Origin: Oscillospiraceae bacterium
GTDB taxonomy: Bacteria > Bacillota > Clostridia > Oscillospirales > Ruminococcaceae
DNA: 52,805 nt
Assembly (NCBI GenBank): GCA_017541275.1
Contig: JAFXZM010000057.1
Location: 1-52,805 of the forward strand
Reading direction: 5' to 3'
Positions 47,704 to 52,805 of the stretch are shown piece after piece. A program made the position numbers and the translations under genes. The notes beneath the pieces are model-generated. The model was not told the origin of the DNA, ran no database searches, and saw only the letters and a program-made list of their open reading frames with translations. How positions within the stretch are numbered: the stretch's first letter is position 1; the number at the start of each line of letters is the position of its first letter.

Positions 47704-48576
47704 CTATTTCACTGAGGGTGCCGGCGGTACCGGCTTCGGCGCGAGCGTTTTGGCATGATTGAGCAGATTCATCAGGACGTCGCGCTTCCACGCTTTCCTG
47801 AATTCCTTGCAGTTTTCGATCTCCGTGCGGGTATGGGTCTCCATTGCTGCGGCAACATCCCGCCAGCCCAGTGCATACAGACGCTCTGTGCGGGTAATCA
47901 TTGCGAGAAGCTGCGCATTTGCTTTTTCAATGCCGCGCTTCTTTGCGGCCTCGCGCTCGACATACTGACAATACATCTCCGAGCCGTCCACATCGCCGTT
48001 CATTGCCAGCGCAAGATCGGCGGTGTTGAAATAGCTGAGCGCGAAAATCGGATTTTTTTCCGTGAGCCTGCCCGCCTCCTGCCGGCAGGACTGGAACATC
48101 TGCCAAAGCTGCTGCTTGCGGCCGGTATACGCATATACCAGCAGCATGGCATTCAGATACCGCAGACGCTCAATTCCGATCAGTCCCTCCGGACGGAGCT
48201 GCATCAGCACTGCCTCCGCCTCCTCTGCACGAAACATCGAAAGCAGCAGGTCGGCCAGCGCAAGCCGCTCGCCCGGCTTGGGGTTCTGAAAAAGCTTCCG
48301 GTGCAGATCGACCGCCTCCTCGCAGGGGCCGAAGTCCTCCACGAACTGATAATACGGCATCGACCGTTTCATCTTCGTGTACATCCAGAAGGCCATTGCC
48401 AGATCGAACAGAACAAATATCCCAAGCCCGATTCCGGCAAGCCAGAGCAGACTGGATGTATCCGGCGCGGCGAGCCAGCGCAGAAACTGGCAGAGCAGAA
48501 TGGTCAGCAGCAGCGCAAGCTTTGCTTTCCAGAGCCGCTGCCAAAGCATTTTCCAGATGGATAAATAGTGTTTCAT
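47704..48576 (-). CDS. Two-TM protein with TPR-like helical domain (paralogue A)
   Basis: A 290-residue protein: two membrane helices (about 19-36 and 41-67) and a helical domain (LLLSMFRAEEAEAVLMQLRPEG, VYAYTGRKQQLWQMFQSCRQ). It ends in KTLAPKPVPPAPSVK. It is the most divergent of three tandem genes of equal design, and the first gene after pgk. The domain match is to TPR-like architecture only; no specific family is recognised. Confidence 0.65.
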   Translation of the reverse strand: MKHYLSIWKMLWQRLWKAKLALLLTILLCQFLRWLAAPDTSSLLWLAGIGLGIFVLFDLAMAFWMYTKMKRSMPYYQFVEDFGPCEEAVDLHRKLFQNPKPGERLALADLLLSMFRAEEAEAVLMQLRPEGLIGIERLRYLNAMLLVYAYTGRKQQLWQMFQSCRQEAGRLTEKNPIFALSYFNTADLALAMNGDVDGSEMYCQYVEREAAKKRGIEKANAQLLAMITRTERLYALGWRDVAAAMETHTRTEIENCKEFRKAWKRDVLMNLLNHAKTLAPKPVPPAPSVK

Positions 48577-48618
48577 TTCGCGGTCACCTCAGCGGCAATC
48601 GGGCAGAAATACAGTTTC

Positions 48619-48641
48619 AGGCGGAGTTTTTACGTCCGCCT
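48619..48641 (-). other. Intercistronic hairpin after pgk
   Basis: A 7-bp stem AGGCGGA/TCCGCCT with a 9-nt loop lies between the pgk stop and the first TPR-like gene. No T-run follows on the minus strand, so it is more likely an mRNA-processing or stability element than a full terminator. It could make pgk more abundant than the downstream genes. Confidence 0.5.
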
Positions 48642-48662
48642 AAAACCGTATACTCATTCGGA

Positions 48663-49892
48663 TTATTTTTCAGCGATCGCTGCAACGCCCGGAAGCACCT
48701 TGCCCTCAAGATACTCAAGGGATGCGCCGCCGCCCGTTGAAATGTGGCTCATCTTCTCTGCGAAGCCGAGCTGGATTGCTGCCGTTGCGGAATCGCCGCC
48801 GCCGATGATCGTTGTTGCATCTGCTGCTGCAAGTGCCTCGCATACTGCGACTGTGCCCTTCTTCAGCGTCGGGTTCTCAAACACGCCCATCGGGCCGTTC
48901 CAGACAACGGTCTTTGCGTTCTTTGCCGCCTCTGCAAAGAGCTCTGCGGTCTTCGGGCCGATATCCAGACCCATCATATCTGCCGGAATCTTATCGGAAT
49001 CAACAAACTCGATGTCGATCGGTGCGTCGATCGGCTCCGGGAATGCTGCTGCGATTGCGGTATCGACCGGCAGAAGAATCTTCTTGCCGAGCTGCTCTGC
49101 CTTTGCGAGCATCTCCTTGCAGTAATCCAGCTTTTCGTCATCGACCAGAGACTTGCCGATCTCGCCGCCCTGTGCCTTGATGAACGTATATGCCATGCCG
49201 CCGCCGATGATGAGCGTATCGCACTTTTCCAGCAGGTTCGAGATGACATTCAGCTTGTCGGCAACCTTTGCGCCGCCCAGAATCGCCACGAACGGACGAA
49301 CCGGATCCTCAACTGCATTGCCGAGATACTGAATCTCCTTCTGCATCAGATAGCCGACTGCGGTCTCGCTGACAAAACGCGCAACACCCACGGTTGAGGC
49401 ATGTGCGCGGTGGGACGAACCGAATGCATCCATGACAAAGACCTGACCGTCTACGAGGTCTGCCAGCTCCTTCGAGAAACCGTCATACTCAGCCTCCTTG
49501 GTCTCCTCTGCGCCGCGGAAGCGCGTGTTCTCCAGCAGAACGATCTCGCCCTCGTTCATTGCTGCGACTGCTGCCTTTGCGTTTTCGCCCACAACTGCGT
49601 CATCTGCCGCAAACACAACCTTGGTCTCCGGCAGGAGCTCCTGAAGCCGCTTTGCTACCGGCGCAAGCGAGAACTTTGCCTCCGGGCCGTTCTTCGGCTT
49701 GCCCAGATGCGAGCAGAGCACCAGCTTGCCGCCGTCTGCGAGCAGCTTCTTGATCGTCGGCAGTGCCGCCGTGATGCGGTTGTCGTTGGTGATCTCGCCG
49801 TCCTTCAGCGGCACGTTGAAGTCGCAGCGGACAAGAATCTTCTTGCCCTTTGCCTGAATGTCGTCTACTGTAACCTTATTCAGTCCAGCCAT
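48663..49892 (-). CDS. pgk: Phosphoglycerate kinase
   Basis: A 409-residue two-domain kinase that makes ATP from 1,3-bisphosphoglycerate. It shows the N-terminal VRCDFNVPL, the HLGKPKNG segment, the [12 protein letters not shown] stretch, the nucleotide-site GGGMAYTFI, and the C-terminal GGGDSATA hinge. It is full length. AAAGGATG lies upstream of the ATG. It is the first gene of the operon, driven by the promoter at 49969-49997. No gap or eno gene is nearby. Confidence 0.97.
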   Translation of the reverse strand: MAGLNKVTVDDIQAKGKKILVRCDFNVPLKDGEITNDNRITAALPTIKKLLADGGKLVLCSHLGKPKNGPEAKFSLAPVAKRLQELLPETKVVFAADDAVVGENAKAAVAAMNEGEIVLLENTRFRGAEETKEAEYDGFSKELADLVDGQVFVMDAFGSSHRAHASTVGVARFVSETAVGYLMQKEIQYLGNAVEDPVRPFVAILGGAKVADKLNVISNLLEKCDTLIIGGGMAYTFIKAQGGEIGKSLVDDEKLDYCKEMLAKAEQLGKKILLPVDTAIAAAFPEPIDAPIDIEFVDSDKIPADMMGLDIGPKTAELFAEAAKNAKTVVWNGPMGVFENPTLKKGTVAVCEALAAADATTIIGGGDSATAAIQLGFAEKMSHISTGGGASLEYLEGKVLPGVAAIAEK

Positions 49893-49968
49893 GTCAAATA
49901 CATCCTTTCAAATACAGTTTTTTCGGGTTCTGCTGCTGCCCGCTCTCCGGACATGCAAACCCGATTCT

Positions 49969-49997
49969 ATTTTACACTATTTTCCGGAATTTTGCAA
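49969..49997 (-). promoter_or_regulatory. Promoter of the pgk operon
   Basis: On the minus strand: TTGCAA (49992-49997), 17-nt spacer, TAAAAT (49969-49974). Confidence 0.75.
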
Positions 49998-50052
49998 GTC
50001 CTGCATGAAAAAAAATTACAGACAGCGGCGGGGCATAAGACTTTTGCGCATG

Positions 50053-50081
50053 AAAAGACCCGCCGAACGGCGTTCGGCGGG
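50053..50081 (-). terminator. Terminator of the islet operon
   Basis: A perfect 10-bp stem CCCGCCGAAC/GTTCGGCGGG with a 3-nt loop is followed on the minus strand by TCTTTT. It ends the transcript of the lipoprotein gene ahead of the pgk promoter. Confidence 0.75.
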
Positions 50082-50149
50082 CGACATGATAAACCCAATA
50101 CGCGAATGAGTGTTATTGTAACCAAATCAGAATTTCTGAAGTTATGGTA

Positions 50150-50737
50150 TCACTTTTTTATCTCCCCGTTTACTGAATAGTATATCGCATCCTCGATAGA
50201 ATTAAATCCTGATTGGGTGTCAATATCAGCAACATTGGGGTACGTTCCATAAACCATCGGTTTTGGTAATCCAGTGGGAATTTTTGCAGCGGCGAATACA
50301 TCGCTGTTCGATGCGCTGATAACAATGCCTATTTCATCTGATCTATCCAGCACATCAGTTCCTGAAAGATATGTTTTGATACAATATAGAAGATTATCAG
50401 CAATTTCGCTCTCACTGTCAGGGTATTGATGCCTTCTAACATCAGCCCACTGTTCTTTCGTCCAGATATATTTTTCATTCAGCAAGGTTATGTCATCGCC
50501 CTCCGCTTTCAGATCTTCTAATGCAGCTTGGGTGCTCTTCACGATTACCTTAGCACCCGATGATGCATAATCATAGTCCTTGGAGTATTCATTGTGCTGC
50601 TCGTCGGTCATTTTAATGAGTTGTTCTTGAGACGTTGCGTTTTCGCCGCAACTGAATAGCAAAGTAGAACAAAAGCAGGCTATACCGACCTTGAATAGTG
50701 ATGATTTACGGCTAGCGCCTTTATGCGTCTGTCTCAT
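50150..50737 (-). CDS. Lipoprotein of unknown function
   Basis: A 195-residue protein with signal peptide and lipobox LLFSCG. The mature part is acidic, with no recognised domain. Base composition is visibly lower in G+C than the neighbouring core genes, and codons such as AAT, GAT and TTA are common, which suggests recent gain. ATG 50737 follows AAAGGAGG by 8 nt; an upstream ATG at 50761 is nearly coincident with the preceding stop and lacks a site. It is cotranscribed with the 77-residue protein. Confidence 0.75.
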   Translation of the reverse strand: MRQTHKGASRKSSLFKVGIACFCSTLLFSCGENATSQEQLIKMTDEQHNEYSKDYDYASSGAKVIVKSTQAALEDLKAEGDDITLLNEKYIWTKEQWADVRRHQYPDSESEIADNLLYCIKTYLSGTDVLDRSDEIGIVISASNSDVFAAAKIPTGLPKPMVYGTYPNVADIDTQSGFNSIEDAIYYSVNGEIKK

Positions 50738-50761
50738 TGTATTAGCCTCCTTTGGTTTCAA

Positions 50762-50995
50762 TTAGTATTCTTCAACTACAATAACTTCACCGTCATCAAC
50801 ATCGGCCATTGGATAATCGCCCGGATTTGACATGTGCGATAGTTCTTCGCCCAAGTGCATAGCAGATAAGGCTTCCATTCCTGCCTCAAAAGCATCCGAT
50901 TCCGTGTCAAAGTATTGCGAATCCTCGTCAACAAATTCGCGTCCATCTAATACTTCCCCACTTGATAAATGAATTTCATAATAAAACCTACTCAT
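50762..50995 (-). CDS. Small acidic protein of unknown function
   Basis: A 77-residue protein, strongly acidic (for example FVDEDSQYFDTESDAFEAG) with an opening beta-hairpin-like RFYYEIHLSSGEVLDG. No family is recognised. ATG 50995 has AGGTGG 5 nt upstream; a GTG nine bases earlier is also in frame. It is the first gene of a two-gene operon with the lipoprotein, 24 nt away. It could be a regulator or a partner of the lipoprotein; nothing decides this. Confidence 0.6.
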   Translation of the reverse strand: MSRFYYEIHLSSGEVLDGREFVDEDSQYFDTESDAFEAGMEALSAMHLGEELSHMSNPGDYPMADVDDGEVIVVEEY

Positions 50996-51088
50996 ATGAG
51001 CCACCTAATGATTTTATTCTCAAACTAAAATTCTCGTGTTCAGTAATGTAGAATCAAGCGGCTTTGAACAGTGCTTGTTCATAATATT

Positions 51089-51117
51089 ATTATATTGATT
51101 ACCATTCAACTTGTCAA
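51089..51117 (-). promoter_or_regulatory. Promoter of the islet operon
   Basis: On the minus strand: perfect TTGACA (51112-51117), 17-nt spacer, perfect TATAAT (51089-51094), giving a leader of about 87 nt. A palindrome overlaps its -35. Confidence 0.85.
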
Positions 51118-51127
51118 TATTTGACAA
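51111..51127. promoter_or_regulatory. Operator-like palindrome over the -35
   Basis: TTGTCAA-TAT-TTGACAA, a perfect 7-3-7 palindrome that includes the -35 of the islet promoter. The placement suits a dimeric repressor. No regulator gene is adjacent. The rest of 51000-51260 is AT-rich, and I see no gene there. Confidence 0.5.
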
Positions 51128-51260
51128 ATAAATTCTACTCTCTGCACAAATAGGACACATACACCTTATGCAGAATACCCAATAAAGGTTCACTGAACCA
51201 AACAGCAAAAGCCCGCAAAAAATCGAGTCTGTGGCAAAGTTCCTATAATTATTATATATC

Positions 51261-51299
51261 CGCCGGTTACGTGCTGAAAATCCCCGATTGGCCGCTTCC
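51261..51299 (+). repeat. 39-bp promoter-proximal element, copy B
   Basis: Matches the reverse complement of 7471-7509 at 34 of 39 positions, and all five differences are transitions. It ends 15 nt before the -35 at 51315. Copy A ends 11 nt before the -35 at 7459. Confidence 0.75.
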
Positions 51300-51314
51300 C
51301 GGCTCCGCACCGGC

Positions 51315-51343
51315 TTGACAGTACGGGCTGCGCGTGTTATAAT
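51315..51343 (+). promoter_or_regulatory. Promoter of the dipeptidase gene
   Basis: Perfect TTGACA (51315-51320), 17-nt spacer, perfect TATAAT (51338-51343). Confidence 0.9.
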
Positions 51344-51370
51344 GAAAAAAAGCTCGCACGGAGGCGATGC

Positions 51371-52276
51371 ATGATGAAAACACATAAGGTCAGAGCCGCT
51401 TTTGCTGCCGGTGCAGGCGCGCTTTTACTGCTTACTGCTGTGATCGCTGCGGCAGCCGCCAGAGAAAAGCATCAGCCCCGGAACAGCCCGGATGCCGTGC
51501 CGGCCGCTGAAATCACATCTGATCTCACTTCCACAGATACCGCTCCGGCCGATACCGCACAGACCGACTCCGCGACAAGTACGACAGCAGCAGCCGATAC
51601 AACTCTGACAACCGCTTACACGGAGCCCGCTGTGCAGAAAGAACCCTCTGCGGATGCCGCCGATTTTGTCCTGCTCTCGGAGGCGGTTCCCGATGCGATT
51701 CTCGAAATGCGCTACTATACAACCTATAATTTCGTCGGCGAACGCATCGACGGCTACGAATCGCCCTGCGCTCTGCTGACCCGCGAAGCCGCCGAAGCAC
51801 TGCGGGAGGTCAGCGACGAAATGAACCAAAAAGGCTACCGCCTCAAAATCTATGACGCCTATCGCCCGCAGTCTGCGGTCGATCACTTCGTCCGCTGGGC
51901 GGACAATACCGGCGATACCCGCATGAAAGCGTTTTTTTATCCCGAGCTTAACAAATCTGTGCTGTTCGATTCCGGATATATCTCCCGGCACTCCGGCCAC
52001 AGCCGCGGCAGTACCGTCGATCTTACTCTGTTTGATATGCTCGACGGAAAAGACCTCGATATGGGCGGCACGTTCGATTACTTCGGGGCACGCTCTCATC
52101 CCGATTTCAACGGCATCTCGCAGGAGCAGTACGCAAACCGCATGCTGCTCCGCAATGCCATGACCGCACACGGCTTTCACGGAATCACGACCGAATGGTG
52201 GCACTTTACCCTGAACAATGAACCGTATCCCGATACCTTCTTCAATTTTCCCGTCAGCCCCGATGTGCTGCCGTAA
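51371..52276 (+). CDS. VanX-type D-alanyl-D-alanine dipeptidase (peptidase M15D), membrane-anchored or secreted
   Basis: A 301-residue protein with an N-terminal hydrophobic segment (about 8-31), a Thr/Asp/Ala-rich linker (about 45-95), and an M15D catalytic domain. The zinc and catalytic residues are seen in SGHSRGSTVDL (His, Asp) and TEWWHF (Glu, His), with the substrate Arg in YDAYRP. The family hydrolyses D-Ala-D-Ala. VanX proper is cytoplasmic; a signal and linker here suggest an outside location and use in cell-wall recycling rather than vancomycin resistance. GGAGG lies 6 nt before ATG 51371 and 9 nt before the adjacent ATG 51374. Confidence 0.9.
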   Translation: MMKTHKVRAAFAAGAGALLLLTAVIAAAAAREKHQPRNSPDAVPAAEITSDLTSTDTAPADTAQTDSATSTTAAADTTLTTAYTEPAVQKEPSADAADFVLLSEAVPDAILEMRYYTTYNFVGERIDGYESPCALLTREAAEALREVSDEMNQKGYRLKIYDAYRPQSAVDHFVRWADNTGDTRMKAFFYPELNKSVLFDSGYISRHSGHSRGSTVDLTLFDMLDGKDLDMGGTFDYFGARSHPDFNGISQEQYANRMLLRNAMTAHGFHGITTEWWHFTLNNEPYPDTFFNFPVSPDVLP

Positions 52277-52331
52277 ATGCACTTTCACAGCGCACCACTT
52301 TAACGCAATGAAACTTTGTGCATTTTGCCTA

Positions 52332-52360
52332 TTGCAATTCCGCTTTCTTTGTGCTATAAT
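52332..52360 (+). promoter_or_regulatory. Promoter of the 22-residue peptide unit
   Basis: TTGCAA (52332-52337), 17-nt spacer, TATAAT (52355-52360). It shares TTGTGCTATAATGAGTACAG with the promoter at 11295-11323. Confidence 0.85.
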
Positions 52361-52393
52361 GAGTACAGCCTGAATGAAAGGGGCATTTCTGCC

Positions 52394-52462
52394 ATGAACC
52401 GCATGTATTTTGCAGTTGAATACCGATTTTACGGCTTTATCTATCATACAGATAAGGTCTGA
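52394..52462 (+). CDS. 22-residue aromatic-rich peptide (leader peptide candidate)
   Basis: The frame reads MNRMYFAVEYRFYGFIYHTD then KV and stop: 22 residues, seven of them Phe or Tyr. AAAGGGG lies about 10 nt before the ATG, and a consensus promoter begins transcription near 52367. A 6-bp hairpin at 52505-52520 and a 13-bp hairpin at 52540-52573 follow, and no longer open frame is present. It could be an attenuation leader for an aromatic amino acid gene outside the window, a small membrane-active peptide, or chance within a small RNA. Confidence 0.45.
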   Translation: MNRMYFAVEYRFYGFIYHTDKV

Positions 52463-52539
52463 TTGGGTTTGGCTGAAAACACTTGCGCATCAAAGGCAGT
52501 ACATCCGCAGGATTCTGCGGTATTTCTGAGAAACATGCA

Positions 52540-52577
52540 AAAGCGCTTACAGTCAGACGGCTGTAAGCGCTTTGTTA
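52540..52577 (+). terminator. Terminator of the short unit
   Basis: A perfect 13-bp stem AAAGCGCTTACAG/CTGTAAGCGCTTT with an 8-nt loop, followed by a weak T-run (TTTGTT). Confidence 0.65.
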
Positions 52578-52805
52578 TGCCCGGCGGCGCGGAGCCCGCG
52601 CCGGTGTGATCGCTTCCCGATCTGATTCAGAACGGGAGCGGCACGGCGTTCTTGTCTCAATATATATTGATGTCCCAACTATCTCTTGAAGATATCTGCT
52701 TGTCTTTTTGCCGTGATACTGCGTTAGAAATCCTTGCCTTGCGTCAGCAAGGCGGCGGCTTTCTGCCTTGTCTCACGACAAAAATCCTGCGCATCTATTC
52801 TTCAA
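52578..52805. other. Right edge, no gene seen
   Basis: A perfect 7-bp GC hairpin with loop AGC lies at 52586-52602, a 12-bp palindrome CAATATATATTG at 52658-52669, and a CCTTGC/GCAAGG hairpin at 52737-52752. No reading frame with a ribosome binding site is visible. Confidence 0.5.

Noticed and set aside
51020-51385. Minus-strand open frame of 121 codons
   Set aside because: It crosses two consensus promoters and the 39-bp repeat, and has no ribosome binding site.
51371-52276. Vancomycin resistance gene
   Set aside because: The catalytic domain is VanX-like, but an export signal is present and no other van gene is near; wall recycling fits better.

Overview
The window looks like chromosome from an anaerobic gut Firmicute of the Ruminococcus / Oscillospiraceae type. 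Reasons: moderately high G+C with Gram-positive ribosome binding sites; HPr kinase (hprK) next to murB and rapZ; secreted proteins with Thr-rich linkers; a dockerin-like calcium loop joined to a cohesin-like region and a GH25 lysozyme; BspA-type leucine-rich repeat surface proteins; and strong sigma-A promoters that nearly all have a 17-nt spacer and an extended -10. No rRNA operon, prophage, complete insertion sequence or CRISPR array is visible. The only tRNA is tRNA-Thr(GGU).

Layout. 1-510: structured repeat-rich intergenic DNA. 0.5-7.4 kb: M16C metallopeptidase, then on the minus strand a G3E GTPase, a GH3 lipoprotein and the ACT + PFL/DUF711 pair. 7.4-8.2 kb: a MITE-like hairpin element and a free-standing tRNA-Thr unit. 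8.2-11.3 kb: GH25 protein, 1-phosphofructokinase-type kinase, small membrane protein. 11.4-17.7 kb: PHP phosphatase-pth-LRR lipoprotein operon, then mfd. 17.8-19.6 kb: two secreted proteins. 19.7-23.4 kb: hprK-PHP-murB-rapZ. 23.4-33.0 kb (minus): rpoB-rpoC followed by an LRR surface protein. 33.0-38.8 kb: face-to-face promoters with a candidate small RNA, then an operon of membrane proteins ending in comM/yifB. 39.2-41.8 kb: rodA, a small membrane protein and a D-2-hydroxyacid dehydrogenase. 41.9-49.9 kb (minus): a glycolytic operon pgk-tpiA-gpmI with six membrane, TPR-like or PH-domain genes in between. 50.1-51.1 kb: a lower-G+C islet with a small acidic protein and a lipoprotein. 51.3-52.8 kb: a VanX-type D,D-dipeptidase, then a short unit encoding a 22-residue aromatic-rich peptide.

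How the genes work together. The window mixes core machinery (RNA polymerase beta and beta-prime, Mfd, Pth, lower glycolysis, MurB, RodA) with cell-wall hydrolases and surface proteins. The most unusual points are: (i) the glycolytic operon with three tandem divergent 2-TM + helical-repeat paralogues between pgk and tpiA; (ii) a candidate antisense small RNA whose promoter faces the rpoBC promoter; (iii) a 39-bp element that lies 11-15 nt upstream of two strong promoters 44 kb apart; (iv) a cysteine-rich insertion in RpoC and a lysine/arginine-free acidic tail on RpoB; (v) three tandem membrane proteins sharing a post-membrane [FY]-P-x-F motif. All calls come from reading the sequence; no database search was run.
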